From assembly GCF_024713975.1 (NCBI RefSeq), contig NC_091096.1:25259458-25323457 (forward strand): a stretch of DNA of 64,000 bases, in the 5' to 3' direction. The stretch's first letter is position 1. The number at the start of each line of letters is the position of its first letter. Position numbers and translations under genes: made by a program. The notes under the pieces are model-generated. The model was not told the DNA's origin. It did no database searches and worked only from the letters and a program-made list of their open reading frames with translations. This DNA comes from Paralichthys olivaceus (lineage: Eukaryota; Chordata; Actinopteri; Pleuronectiformes; Paralichthyidae). This document shows positions 13,801 through 29,377 of this stretch, piece after piece.

Positions 13801-16800
13801 AAACTCACCAAGGTTTACAAGACCGGCAGCAAACTGGCCCTGAACAAACTGAGCCTCAACCTCCATGAAAACCAGGTGGTCTCCTTCCTCGGACACAATG
13901 GTGCTGGCAAGACCACGACCATGTGAGCAGGACTAGTGTGTGTTTCATGTGCATGTGTGTGATAGTGACAGTCAGCACTGGTGATTAGTGTACAGATGAA
14001 GTACTGACATGTAAAAGACTTTTTACTGAGTACAGAAGGGGCCATCCCACCGAACACAAAGGAATTAAACTGTGGCTTTAAGCGTCACATAAAATCTGTC
14101 AATATAATCCTCAAAGGTCCAGTACTGGTGTTTGGATTTTAATTGGATTGGGCGGTTACAGCTGTTGCTTTTTTACAAAAATCAAGTTTAAATAAAGTTT
14201 GAATGACACGCAGGTCATTCAAATGAATTCAAAAGTTCAAGCTGATAGTGATGTTTTAGAGCGAGCTTTGCTTGGACACCATTTAAAATGTATAATTTAC
14301 AATATTTTTGAACAGGCCATTTCATTGTTTCATGAAAGTTGCAGAAATAAAAAACAACTGGAGGCGATTAAATCATTTTAATTAAAATCTAAAGCAGGTA
14401 TGAACACTGTATGGCACAAAGGGTGGGTAAATTAAAGCGCAACTGTGTAGTGTTTGCTGACCACCAATATATATAACGGGATGGCTCACATACAGAAAAC
14501 AAAGCCCATCAATCGCTCAGGCAACAAACAAAAATTGACGCATCTCTCATTGTCAGACTATAGTCATTGGCAACATGGGGAGAAATCTTCCCGCTCCTGT
14601 GGTCCTGTGTACTCTCAAAGCATCCATAAAGTTTTTACTATCCTCCACAGGCAGGAAGTCATCCGCATTACATTCCATATGTTGTGTGAATAGTTAAGTG
14701 ACAGTCTGTTAACTGTGAGACCTGGTGCAGAAAATACTCACTGAAATGATGAGCACAGATGTTTTTAACTGATTAATATATAGTATTTACCTGACAGATA
14801 GTATTAATCTGTCAGTTATTGTCAGTTGAAGGTTAAACTGTTAATCACTAGTTGTATTAACAAGAATAAATGTCATTTGTTCGTCTGGACCCCTGGAAAT
14901 CCACAGTGTATCATCCTGAATGATGTTTGGTCTGTCAGCTGTTCATGAAAAACTACAAAATCTTTAGCTTTATAGTTATATTTCAATAAATGTATCAAGC
15001 AGATTAATATACTCATGTAATTATACCAAAAGCATTAAATAAGCTTCACAGAAGCCAGTGCAGGACATACAAATCATTGCTTGAATTACCTGACTATTTC
15101 ACTTCATCTACTGACCCTCATATGGAATTGCCATAGGTCCATCCTTACAGGCTTGTTCCCGCCCACTTCTGGCTCCGCAACAATATATGGTCATGACATC
15201 CGCACAGAGATGGAGCGTATTCGCCAGAACCTGGGCATGTGTCCGCAGCACAACGTCCTGTTTGACAAGCTGAGTGTGGAGGAGCATCTGTGGTTCTACT
15301 CCCGACTCAAAGGCATGGCTGAAGAAGACATACGCAAGGAGATGGACAAGTCAGTATAAGTTTATTCTATGTCTGTCTGTGGCAATCGGACAAATACAAT
15401 ACATAATAAATAAAGGTGCACAAGCACCTCACACAAGCTGACACAACCAAAACATCAATGATGTCATAGCTTCCTGCTCCTCTGGAAGGTAGAATGTATG
15501 AAAGATCCCCAGGTTTGCCCCATCTTGAAAATGCTATACCTGATTGCACTCCTACTCACTAAAACATTCTCATTTTCATTCTCTTGCCCTCTTGCCCCTG
15601 TCTTACCATGTATGAATCATAGAACAGCAAAATACTACATTTATTGTTCAATCCTACCCCACACATTCGTAATCTTATTCACGTTGTATTTTCTCATCGC
15701 CTACTGCTAAAATATAAAGAACAGAGGGTTGAGAGTCTCCAGAGTTGAACAATAGATGATTATAAGGATCTCTGTCTCGTAGTGTAAAAGTGTGATAGGT
15801 GTAATCCTTTCCTGTAAATGACACCTGTGTTTGGGTCTTAGTTTAAAAGGTATTTATAGCTATTTACTTTTTCAAATAGAGGTCAAGGCCTTTATCTGAA
15901 GCTGGTTCCTTATTTCTGTTCCCTAATCTTCAACTTGTATCTTTCTATCTATCTATCTTTAGTTTAGTGTAATACGCATTTACCGAAACACCAATTACAT
16001 GAGTGCAACAACAGATGCGGGGCATACTCGCCACTCTGCTGCTCTCAGATTCTCTTCTCTAGCTCAATGCTGATCAATAGTAATGTTCTCTGGTTTCCAC
16101 TTGAGCATTTTCCACCTTCAGAGCATTAAGCCCCAGTCACTTAAGCTCAACACTTATGTTTCTCTTTGGAGATTTTCCAGTTGCTTAATAGTTCCCTTAC
16201 TTGGTGTACATAACTAGTTAACAGTTGGTGCTATGGCGACTGTATAATGTAATTTATAGACCCTATGGATTGTTAAACCACTACAATTCAATGCAATTTT
16301 ATTTGTATAGGGCCAAATCATAACATACATTATCTCATACATAGTGTTAAGACCTTAAAAAATATTTGTGTGTGTGTTTGTGTGTGTGCGTCTCCAGGAT
16401 GATTGTCGACCTGGAGTTATCAAACAAGCGCCACAGCTTGGTGCAGACTTTGTCCGGTGGCATGAAGAGGAAGTTGTCTGTGGCTATTGCCTTCGTCGGC
16501 GGCTCCAGGGCCGTCATCCTGGACGAACCCACAGCGGGGGTGGACCCTTATGCCCGCAGGGCCATCTGGGACCTCATCCTCAAGTACAAACAGGGTGAGT
16601 GGCAGCTCAGTGCCTGAGGACATCTTGCGTCATAAACAGCTGTTCTGGTTGCAGTCTAAGGTTGTTCTGAGGAAAAGAAAGCGCTGGCACACTGTTAGAT
16701 GCAAATCTGGAAATGCAAAGCTGCTGTCACTGCAGATATCTGCTGGATTAAAGCATATCCTTCATTAATATAGGATATTTTGCACATCAAAGAAGTTCTT

Positions 16801-19800
16801 GGCTTACTTTTCCGCCTGGAGACTTTTCTGCATACTCAAAGAAAAACTTTCAAACTGCGTTTTAAACTCGTGACATGGATACAGTTTTTACTGTACTTAA
16901 GATGTTCAGTGTCCTTGCATTAAGTGAAAAATATTCTTGAATTGTATTGATCTGGATTCAGTTTCCCATCATTGTTGCAGATATATTCCCTCAAATTAAT
17001 TTCCTGTACTTTTTGTTGCAGTGCAAACCAGTTTCTTTATGTGTGTAATGAGAGTGTGTTGTACCTCTGCATCAGGTCGCACAATTCTGCTGTCCACCCA
17101 CCACATGGACGAAGCGGACCTTCTGGGAGACCGCATTGCCATCATCTCACATGGGAAGCTCAAGTGCTGCGGCTCACCGCTCTTCCTGAAGAGCACCTAT
17201 GGAGACGGATACAAACTGACGCTGGTCAAAAAGCAGAGTGAAGGCCCAGGTGTGTACATGCACTTGTGCAGATTTTCTGCCATTTCTTGAGCTAAATGGC
17301 TCTTGTTTTTACCTGTGATAAATATATATACTGTATGTATATATATACATATATATATTTATATTTATAAAAACACTGTAGAATAAACAGTATAACACAT
17401 TTTTGTATGGCTTCTATTACTTCATGTTTGCGTTTTTTTAATTTAAATTTTGGATGAATTGAGTGTTCATCGCATCTGCTCTTTGCCATGTCTCTTTAAT
17501 CATCCCTCCATTCATTTCCTTGCATGTTTTCCTTTCACCCTTCAGGCCAGGGCAGCCAGCAGCTGCCTCCTTCGTCTCTGTCCCCATCCTCCTCTCTGTC
17601 ACCTTGCTCAGAGGCTCGGGTAACCCAGTTTATTCGGCAGTTTGTTGCTTCCTGCCTGCTGGTGTCTGACTCCAACACTGAGCTGTCCTATGTGCTGCCC
17701 TCCGAGGCCGTGAAGAAGGGCTGTTTCGAGAGGCTGTTCCAGGTACACTGTTAACTGGATAAACATTGAAAGCAGTTATTAAAAGAGCTACTAAAAAGGC
17801 CATTTTCAAAATAGCAAGGACATCTTACTACCAGAGCTGTGTGACTATTAATTATGATAGGGTTTATAAATCTTATTACCTAGCTCTGTATTGTTAATGG
17901 GAATCATTGCCAATTTGTCATCAGTCCACTGTACAGTCATCTGTCTTTCTCCTCTGTGGTTTGTGCCCCCAGGCTTTGGAGCAGAGTTTGGACAGCCTGG
18001 CCCTGACCAGTTTCGGGGTGATGGACACCACCCTGGAGGAAGTCTTCCTCAAAGTGTCTGAAGAGGACCAGTCTCTGGAAAACAGTGACGCTGGTGAGAG
18101 CTCCGAGCTGCTCAACACCTTCTAGTTTAAAGTTCAATCTGTGGCTCCAGGCTGAGACGGTAACCTTCTCCTTCTCTGTCTTTGTCAATGAGCAGACATG
18201 AAGGGTTCCCCAGGCGGCAGCTCAGTGGGGAAATCCTCAGTGGGCTCAGGAGGCCTGGGGGGCGCACAGAGTGAGACTGGACCCTCAGTGGAGAGTGAGA
18301 AGCCGGAGGTGGAGCTGAGTAACCTGGTGATGTGTTCCAAGCTGACTCAGAGCCAGTCGTCTCTGAAATCCTCCTCGTCCATCGGCTCAGTGAGGGGGGA
18401 TGAAGGAGGACTCTATGCAGACTTCTATGGAGACTACTGTCCGCTCTTTGAGAATGGCCAGGAGTCCGACTCTGCCAGTCTCAGGGGTAAGACAACAGAC
18501 TTACTTTTCATTCCAGTCACATGAAAGCTGCAACCAAGAACTTTCGATAGTTACATCACCCTTTATATTTCTGTAATAGTAAGAGAACTGTCATCTACGT
18601 GTGATTTGAGGCAACTTATTGCATTTTCTCTCAAGTTAAACAAACTTTAAGATTGGCCCATACCTGTGGTGCATGGCTAATTCTGATCATCTCAAGACAA
18701 TGCCTTGATCTGAATGAATGTGGAGTTTAAATATGTCACTGAAATTGACTAAAACAAACACAGCTCAACAGAGTGCTACTTCAACTACACAAAACACAAG
18801 CAAACTGTCACCAATTTCTCAACACGTGCTATAAATACACACAACACAAGTAAATATGCAAACACGCTGCTAGTGGCACAGACCACAACTGTTTCCAGGG
18901 GACAAGAAGAAGAAGAATTACACTGCAACACATTTCTCCAAAAAATTTCAATAACTATGGGACATCCAGCAAAACTAAATCAAACTAAGCCAAATAAAGA
19001 ACTAAACTATTTGAATCTGCAGCCTCACAGCAAGCTGCCTACTCTCCTCTGCCCCTACTCCACTGACTTTTACCATTTACACCTCAGCCTCACCTGCCCC
19101 GGTGAGTATAGGGTGAGCTAAGCAGAAAGATAAGTAAAGAAACCACAGTCAACGTTTGAACACAAGATTAAATTAGGATTCTGGGTTACTGCTGACCTCA
19201 CAATTCTATCTTCATGCATAAATACATAGGATGAATGCAATAACTCAAACAAAATGTCATCTAATGAAGCACACTTCACCACTTCACACTTCACCTTTCT
19301 CACTCTGCCTGATTGAGCTGCAGGCCCGACACAAAACAAACACCATCAAAATAAAACCAACCTTCAACACATCATTACTGTAAGAAACGTAGTAGCAGAT
19401 CACACGTAAACCAAACTGTCAACTGCTGGTTAACACCGTGAGTAATATAGTACCCAGGTTTTGACAAGGAAGAAGAATGCATGAATCATTTCAATATTTT
19501 GGAAATTATTGTATATCATGTGATGCTTCCTTCATCTCCAGGAGATGCAGAGAACCCCTCGTCCCCAGAGCCAGAAATCCAGGAGGGGCAGGGCAGCTTC
19601 GAGTTGGAGGGTTGGTGGTTAAAGCTGAGTCAGTTTCATGGCCTGATTGTCAAGAGGTTCCACTGTGCCAAGAGGAACACCAAGGGCCTCTTCTCTCAGA
19701 TCCTGCTGCCTGCTTTCTTCGTCTGTGTGGCCATGACTGTGGCCTTATCTGTGCCTGAGATTGGTGAGTTTTACTCGTAATCATGTAGAACAGAAAAAAG

Positions 19801-22800
19801 CAGGTGAACACCTTTGTACAGCTCAAGTGTTCAATGCTGCTGATAATACTGACGAAGGCAGCAGCTTGTGGTGATGACATGTTTTGTACAGAGTTGACCG
19901 TATCAATCTTCCTGATGAATTGATTTATTCATGAATCAGTTCTCAGTTAGTTTAGTGAGAACCAGCAGAGACATATAGATCAACCACTGTATTGAACCTG
20001 CTGTTAGTTCATAGCTCCTGCTTCTTTATGAAGGACTCTTTCTGTTATAGATAATATGATAGTCCCGGAGATGAAAGATTTATTCAGACTTAATAAGTAT
20101 TATTACACTATAAAAGACTTAATCATAAGTCAAGTCCTGCAAAAACTTACTCTATTAAAATAAAGATTACTATCAGAAAATTATAAATACTCATCATGAA
20201 AAAGCCTTTTTAATTGTGCTTTATTGCATATATCATATCCAATACCAATTTTTGAGTTCGGAATCTGTGGAAATTAGAAATATGCTGCTACAGAATTATA
20301 GAAAAGGAATTTTGGAAAATACTTGGAAATAACTGAAATGATTCAGTAACCAGATTTACATGTGCTGAATAATGTATTAAATTAAACAAAAAGGTGTTTT
20401 GGTGTAATTTGGTGGAGAATAGGCTGCTTAAACCTTTTAAACGAACTAGTGGATGAACATTTCATTTGTCTTGTTTTACAGGAGATCTGCCTCCACTGAT
20501 CTTGTCCCCATCTCAGTATCATAACTATACCCAACCGAGAGGCAACTTCATTCCCCATGCCAACGAAGACAGACCCCAGTACAGGTGAGAAGACATTTTC
20601 ATTTCCATCCAGTACAGTGTCTTTGATTGATTTCATTATATTCACTATTTAATAGCAGTGAGTTTTGAAGACAACAACAAAATAGTTGGTGACAGATCAA
20701 CACAGGTTAAGAAGTTGACTTTTACGTCAGGTCTGTACAGTCTGAGTTCTCTGGTGTGCCCTCTGTGGGTATCCTCCAGTGACACATGTTGGCAATAAAC
20801 ATGTTCATGATGCATCTGAAATACTGTTGCTCAAACATTGCAGTCACTGCTACATTCAGAGTTTAACTCTGTACAATGTTCAATGCATGCAGTAATGTGA
20901 GTGTTTAAGACAAACAAAATACATGTATTAAGGATGAAGAACACAATATGTATATATAAATACAATCTGAGAGTAGCATCTTTATCTTTATCCCCCCATC
21001 AGGAGTAAGCTGTTGCCAGACGCAAGTCCACAGAAGATCATCGACACCCTCCGTCTGCCCTCGGGCGTGGGAGCTACCTGCATCCTCAAAACCCCCTTTA
21101 ACAGCACCCTGGACCAGCTGGCCCAGACCCTCAACCCGAGCGCCAACAACTCCAAGACCCTGGCCGCCCGCTACTTTGACTCCATGTGTCTGGACTCCTT
21201 CACGCAGGGGGTGCCGCTCTCCAACTTTGTACCCCCTCCTCCTTCACCGGCACCTTCAGATGACCCAGACCCTCGCTTCGAGGACGGACTGTGGAACTTC
21301 ACCGTTGCCCCCCCAACCACAGTCCATGGTGAGTCCATCTAATCATGCGACCCTCTTGAATATAAGGTTGATAGCTTGAGAGTTTGTGAAACTGCTGGTG
21401 ATCGTGGTATTAACTTAACGCTTTTCAAGAAAGCAAGGGTACATGTTTTAATTAGCTGTACACTCTCCAATTAAGCCTTAATGATACCACACATGCACGC
21501 ATAGCCGCAGACACTGATGGACATGAAGTTGCTCTTACTATAATTAAAATCCACTTTAGGAGCTTTGGGGCACAACAAATACACCTTCTGATGACACAAT
21601 TTACATTGCAGAGACCTCAACAGACCTTAATGTATTCACAGGAACAGTATAGGTATAATGTTGGTTTAAAATTCTGTGGTGTCCTTAAAGACGCGTTATT
21701 GAGGCCAAATGGTGTGGAGAATGTGTTCTTGACAGTTTGGATCTACACACCTATCAATCATGGTTTGAATGTCACAGGCTGTTACTGACCACGCTCATCC
21801 CTTTATGGCTACAGTTCATCATCTTCTATGGTTGCCTCTTGCAGGATAATGCTCAGTGTCACAACGTAAAAGTCTCAAACAGGTTTCGTGATCATGATCA
21901 GTGAGTTCGGTGAAATTCAGCGATCTCAGCAGTCACCAGATTTGAATCCTTGCCAACGAGAACTAAGTATGTCTGAGGGCAAAGGGAGGAACCATTCAGT
22001 ATTAGTGCGGTGTTCCTAATTAAGTTCTCTGTGAGTATTTATAGTCTTTACTGTGTGACTCATATTTAGTAATATTTCAGATGTTTGATGAAATTGGCAT
22101 ATGTACAAAACAAAATCCAACATTTAACTAAACAACAAAATAAACAACCCAAACATGTTTTATTTCAAGTAGGTGCAGTGTTAACTATTTAAATGATTCC
22201 CTTCAGTGTTTGTTATATTAAAGAATACATGTGTATTTTTTATACTTTTTCATCATTCCCATCAGTGGTAATGCAACAAGTTAACTACTAAGACACAGTC
22301 TACACTGGTGTGTTACCCATAACACTGTAGAAGGTAGAGTGGGTCGTCCACTAGCCAGAAGGTCGACAGTTCGATCCCCATCTCCCCCATTCAGCATGGT
22401 GAAGTGTCCTTGGGCAAGATACTGAACCCTAAATTGCCCCTGATGGCTGTGCAGGCAGTGTGTGAGTGATGAGTAATAAAGAAAGTGTTGCACATAGATG
22501 CACTGTATGTATGGATGTGTGCACTGTATGTATGGATGAATGGCAAAACTGTGCTTTAAAGCATTTACAGTGGTCTTCAAGACTTTCCATTCAGGGGAGT
22601 GAACGTTGTGTGCTGGCCCACTGGAATAATATCCCTCTCTAATGCCTTCTCAGAGCCTGTGACGTCTCCTCCTACCCTCCCGTTATCCATCCATGAACCC
22701 GTGCGTTGTACCTGCTCCATGCAGGGCACAGGCTTCTCCTGCCCCAGTGGGGTGGGAGGACGGCCCCCCCTCATGAAGGTGGTGACAGGGGACATCCTGG

Positions 22801-25800
22801 TGGACGTCACAGGCCGCAACGTCTCTGAGTATCTGCTCTTCACGTCGGACAGAGTGCGCCTGCACAGGTAGAACTGCTATAGGAACATTTCATTCAGTAA
22901 GAATGTCAACTCGAAGAGTTTAAATGTACGCACTTACTTTTAGCTGTCACTCTGGAGTTCTTTACCTCAGTGATTGTGATGTGTCACCTTAGCTGGACAG
23001 GAGCAACCAAACTGAACTGACTCCACTTACAGACATTACTTTGTAAACCTTTTCAGCTTTATGCTTAGTAAAAGAGATGTAAGATGTGGTTCACATCAGA
23101 AGAAAGGTCCAGAAATCTGGAGGTTTATATACGTTTTCAACCCACACTGTGAATGTTTGAATGATATAGTTATTATGGAAAAGATGTTGTCATTATAGTG
23201 AGTTAAAGGTCCAGTGTGTAAGATTTAGGTGAAAGAGATCTATTGGCAGAAATGTAATGTAGAATAATCCTCATGATGTTTTCAGTAGTTCATTTCATCT
23301 AAATTGTATGGATTGTAGTTTTCTTTACCCCAGAAAAGGTCCTTTATATTTAAATACTTTATATTTACATGGAGGGGACCCTCTCTACAGAGGCTGCCAT
23401 GTTTTTTACATTAGTCCAGACTGGACAAACTAAACACCTTTGGAGTTTTTATGACAACTGAAGCTACCACAGGTTCTTTTTCATGTTTGGAAGGAGAGGG
23501 TGAGGTGAGGGGTGTTCAGCTGCAACATGCAACTTCAACACTACATATCACACAATTCTAAACACTGTACCTTTAAGTATTGTAAGACAAAATTATACAC
23601 AAATGCAGCTTATTACAATGGGTTTGCATTTTTTTTTCTTGCCCTGAAACAGTAACTGTTAATCAACTGCTGTTTCACTGGCTGTGTTCAGAGATCTGCA
23701 AATATAGATCAGGAAATATTTGATAATGCTGTTAATTGAATTTTGGTGTGGCTCTGGATCATGGAGACATTAGAGATTTTTCAACATTTTTGTTCAGTAT
23801 TTCATTCCTGAAAGACATAGTGTGCATTTTGGTGCAAATTTAAATCTGGATCTAGTAAATATCATTTGGGCATTAGGGGAGTTATGGACTTGTTGAAATC
23901 GTTTGCTCTCGTGTCTACTTATTTTTGTTATTTATTTTGTTCACTGACTTTCCTCTCTATAGATATGGTGGTTTAACAGTGGGGAACATACAGAAATCAA
24001 TCCCAGCATCCTTTGGGGTGAAGATACCTCCAATGGTTCGCAAGATAGCAGTTCGCAGATCAGCTCAGGTAAGATGGCGCTATCTGAATGCGACAAGACG
24101 TTCACAAACACAGTAGAAATGGTGTCTGACAGAGCGACGTCGTGTGTTCAGGTTCTTTACAACAACAAAGGTTACCACAGCATGCCGACGTATCTGAACG
24201 TCCTCAACAACGCCATCCTGCGCGCCAACCTACCGGCATCCAAGGGCAACCCATCTGCCTATGGTATGCCAGTCAGATGATCATACAAACAGTGATATTA
24301 CCATCTACACAAATGAGGTTGTGGTGTATTTTGTGTTTATGTTTTGTGTGTTTATTGTCCTTGTGGTTTACAGGGATCACACTGACAAACCACCCAATGA
24401 ATCGAACCAGTGCCAGCCTGTCTTTGGACTACTTGTAAGTTGCTCTTCAGCACTAGTATTAGAAATAAAAGAAGGGACTTGAGGGTTTATTCTATAGTTT
24501 TGACCTTTATTACTAGTGCTAATATGAATTATGCTAATAGCCATAGTTAATGGTGGATATGTGGGAACACCACCAAGTGTCTCAGGATTTTAGACAATTT
24601 CCAGGATAGTTGAACTTATCTGACATTTTCTCTCCTCTCCTCTCCTCTGTATATCCAGGCTGCAGGGAACTGATGTGGTGATTGCTATCTTCATCATTGT
24701 GGCCATGTCTTTTGTGCCAGCCAGCTTTGTGGTTTTCCTGGTCGCAGAGAAATCCACAAAGGCCAAACACCTGCAGTTTGTCAGTGGCTGTGACCCTGTC
24801 ATCTACTGGCTGGCTAACTACATATGGGACATGGTGAGGACGGTTTGCACTGCAGCTATTAATAGAGGGTTATGGATGTATGGGTGAACGATTCAGTCTT
24901 TTTCAGTCATACTGTACATGTCGTTGTCTCTCCAGGTCTGAACATGTTCTTTTCCCTTGTCTCCCCTCAGCTGAATTACCTGGTACCTGCCACATGCTGC
25001 GTTATCATTCTGTTTGTGTTTGACCTGCCAGCCTACACCTCCCCAACCAACTTCCCTGCTGTCCTCTCCCTCTTTCTTCTCTATGGGTGAGCCATACACA
25101 CACACATACACACACACACACACACACTCTGGTATTCTGTTACTTTATTACAGTAACAGAATACCAGACTTCCAGTCCACCCTTCTTCATGCGCTGTATA
25201 AAAGGCAGATAGCAGGCCTTTACTTCCAACTGAAATAATAGCTTCTCTGAAAACAGTAAACAGTGAATTATACACAGTTTCCAAAGCATTTAGCAGCACA
25301 AGCTAAATTCCATAGAGCTTCAGTGTATTGGTTTTTAGGCAGACATTCTATTAAGAAATATGAAGAATGATTTCTCCATTCAAATACCACTATGAAAATG
25401 AAAATGTGTATTTTCATAGAATGAGTAAATTGAGCCTTTGATTAAGAAGCATTAGGAGAATATTGTGCACAGTAATATTGCATACGTTCTCCTTGCTGTC
25501 ATATTTCTCTTGTTGTAAATACAGTGGGTGTCCATATTGCTGTAATATGGTGAGAGGAGGGGGGTTACACACCACAGTAGCACACAGGGCACAGCAAATA
25601 AAGTTCCAAACAAATAAAACTGATAAGTGTGAAAGGTCTCTGACCACATGGGCTTTATTCTTGAAAGAGAGAGAATGTTGAAGGCATCGCTCTTGATGTT
25701 TTTCATGTAAAAAAATAATGAACTGAGCTTCCTCCGTGCTTTGTCTTCTTTCTGATGTGACCTAGAAAAACAGCAGCAGTGCTGGCTGTGGTTGGCTGTG

Positions 25801-28800
25801 AATACAGAATCATCTGTTTATGCAGCGTCACACAACTCTGTAGTGCAAATTAAATATTTGCATCTTCGTGTTTTTGCTCTGACCTAAAAACATCACCAAG
25901 TTCTCTCCAGTCAGTTCCATCCTTCCTTTCATGTCCTGAAGCTTTGGACGTCCTCAGCCATTTTGTTCAACCTTCCAGGTGGTCCATCACTCCCATTATG
26001 TACCCAGCATCCTTCTGGTTCGAGGTTCCCAGCACAGCCTACGTGTTCCTCATAGTCATCAACCTCTTCATAGGCATCACAGCAACTGTTGCCACCTTCC
26101 TCCTCCAGCTCTTTGAGCACGACAAGGTCAGTTTGACTCCCGAAGTTATAACATCACATCCTGCAGCGTGTCAAACAAATTCTGTGTTCAGGTTCAAACC
26201 CATAATGTCAAAAATCACCTGTTTATTCTCACACTACAGCTACAGTAATGATGAGATGGTACGGTGAGAGATATCACATATTTAGGAGGGTTAATATAGA
26301 AAAAAAATTCTCTCATTAAGTCTAAATGGAGAAAGATCTATTTTCTTCTGTACTGTAAAAGCATCTAATGTGGTCTTTTGGTGTTTCTGAATTTCCCCAG
26401 GATCTGAAAAGGGTTAACAGTTACCTGAAGTCCTGTTTTCTTATCTTCCCCAACTACAACCTTGGCCATGGCCTGATGGAGATGGCTTACAACGAGTACA
26501 TCAACGAATACTACGCTAAAATAGGTACATTAATCGCAGAGCTGAATCACACAGGATTTCCCAAGATCCAGCATGTTGAAGAGATTGTATCATTCGAATA
26601 TTCAAACAATTATGTGCATGACAGTACAGATCGCACAGCAGTGAACACAGTAAATAATACTGCAGCACAACATAAAGACAGAACAAGTACCTAATGATGG
26701 AGGTGTTGCATATGACTACTGTTGATTAGTGTGCACCCATGTGTAAACAGTAAAGAATACCTTATGTTTTCAGAAAATAAATACTATAAATAGATACTTT
26801 TTAAATGTACCTTCAATTCTAGAGGTCTAGTCTAGTATAATACTAAATAGCCTGTATATACATACATGTATTTGTGTATATACACATGTATGTTCATGGT
26901 AAAAGTTTTAGAAAGAATCTTTAGAGATGAATGTAAGAAGATATAAGTTGATGGGAATGTGTGATTTCAGGCCAGTTCGACAAGATGAAGTCACCGTTCG
27001 AGTGGGACATTGTGACCCGAGGTCTCGTTGCCATGACAATCGAAGGCTTTGTTGGCTTCCTCATCACCATCCTCTGCCAGTACAACTTCCTCAGAAAACC
27101 CCCGTGAGTTTGATTCTTTTATGTGTGTGAGGCATCAGGTCTCAGTGGCGCTCCCTCGGAATTAAAGAGCCCTTTTCTCTGGAGCTAACATTATACATTC
27201 ATCAGTTCTCCATCGCACGGCTGTAGCGACAGAAACCAACGTCTCCCCCTACAGTGACGGAAAATTGACCTGAACTGCAAATGAAGAAGCAAAACTGTGA
27301 TATGACTAATGTCAACATGAAAAAGATTCTGAAATGAACAGACTGCTGTACTCTGTTTATATGCCAACAGCATCAACATTGGTGCAGTAACATTAGTTAC
27401 TTATCTGAGACAGTGTCCCAAACATCCCATCACTTGTTAGGAGCGTGAGTTAGTCAGCAGATTCTTCACAGTGAGACAAGTCTCCACTAGAGGGTGAATC
27501 TAATAAAAAGGTTTTCTGTGTTGACTCATCCAGCATCAGAGTCAGAGTTTTCTCCAGCATCAGATTCACCCGCTTGATTGTATGAACAATGTTAACAGTG
27601 TTGTGTTTCAGTGTGTAGATGAGCCACAGACATGGAGCTGTGGTTAGTTTCATATATTTAGTTCATCCTCAATAAACCTTTATCCATCTTCACCAGATCC
27701 ATTGCAGTGCAGCATAAAGCTCAGCTAATCATCACCAGTTATTTTTACTGTATTTACATTATTATAAACATTATTGAATCTTGCCTGATTTGACAGTAGA
27801 CAGGAAACTGATGTGCTGGAATTAGAGGCCATCTAAAAAGAGCCAGGACAGCTTTTGTAATTTTTTAAATTGTCGATATAGACCCTTTGCATGCACTGAA
27901 AGTTTTTTATTTAACATTTATTTCCCACTGTTACACATGCAGCTTTTAATTAACCTGAGTTTAGACTATTTCCTATTAACTGCAAAACGCAGTTGATGCA
28001 TTTTGTGTTTCTTTTGGTACAGGACATCAATTTAACATAGAAAATGAGGCAGTCTAGACAATTAGCAACCTAAAATAAACCCTCTCTAATGTTAACCCAA
28101 ACAGAAATATTTAGTACATGGTAAGTACAGAGGAAGTAGTTTTAGTTTTACCACCTGCTACATGTTAATTCCAGAGGATGGTGCAACCAGCTCTAGTCAT
28201 ACTGTTCTATTATTTTTAAAATGTACCACTGAGGTAAGAGGTACAGTGGAGATAAGAACAACTGAAGTGTGTGTGTGCATGTGTGTGACCAGGAGGGTGC
28301 CAGTCAGCTGCCAGCCTATTGACGATGATGATGTAGACGTGGCCTGTGAGAGACGAAGAGTGCTTCGAGGCGATGCCGATAATGACATGCTGAAGATTGA
28401 GAACCTGACGAAGGTACAAAACAGTCAGTTTATTAACATTTAGAAAACATTTCTGTTACAGAAGTTTCACTCATGCAAATTACAGACCAATTTATAAAAC
28501 CACAACAGATTATGTGTTCACTTACACAAGCACAGCAAATGAACCTACCTGTGAAAGTGATTGTTTTCCATGTGAAATACTGTGGCATTTAATAAGTCTC
28601 AAAATGTGCATAAATGCCTATGCATATAATACAAGCGCACAGAACAATATCCGCATGTGGTTAACCACATGAAAGGAGTGTGAAATCACATTTCCCTTCC
28701 TGCTCAACACAAGCTTACAGTTACTCGCTGACAGAAAAGAGCTAGGTTACGCTCCTCTCTTTCCTGTGCTCACCAAACCAAACCATACAGATACTGTTCT

Positions 28801-29346
28801 GTGCAGATATATCATATGGCCCCGTAGATGTGGTTTTGCAAATGTTTTGACTAAATAAACACATAAAATGCACACTACATGATTTGCAGTTCGTGAGCTA
28901 TAACTTACTAAAACAGTGGTATGCTTCTTTAATGTGAACACTCCATGGATCTCCCTCAGGTGTATAAATCCAGGAAGATGGGTCGTATCCTGGCGGTGGA
29001 CCGGCTGTGTCTGGGCGTCCGGCCTGGAGAGTGCTTTGGACTGCTGGGTGTGAACGGAGCTGGGAAGACCACCACGTTCAAGATGCTGACGGGAGATGAG
29101 TGCACCACTGGTGGGGAGGCATTCATCAACGGAAACAGGTCAGTGCCGAGAAAAAGATAAATGATCTTTAATGCAAAGAAAAGACAGATACATCAGACAG
29201 GGGTGAGAGATTTTAACTTACAATACTCACTTAACCAATATGTAATGAAACCTCTCTGTAGGAGGTTTTACTGGTGCATAAAATCAAGTCAAATACATAA
29301 ATTCCCTCACGAACGTGTGTGTGCGTGTGTGTGTGTGTGTGTGTTT

Positions 29347-29377
<31 letters not shown>

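Larger units (their letters stand above)
20482..24434 (+). other. abca2: abca2 exons 25-30: second luminal domain (ECD2)
   Basis: Exons: 20482-20584, 21003-21328, 22654-22867, 23963-24068, 24152-24263, 24374-24434. Landmarks: [115 protein letters not shown]. The conserved cysteines that in ABCA proteins form disulfides are present. Exon 26 is the longest of this group and contains a Pro-rich loop. Confidence 0.92.

Noticed and set aside
26521-26694. Retention of abca2 intron 34 as a coding extension
   Set aside because: The frame stays open for 56 codons past the donor, but it ends in a stop and the spliced join to 26,971 restores the conserved family sequence; at best a minor truncated isoform.
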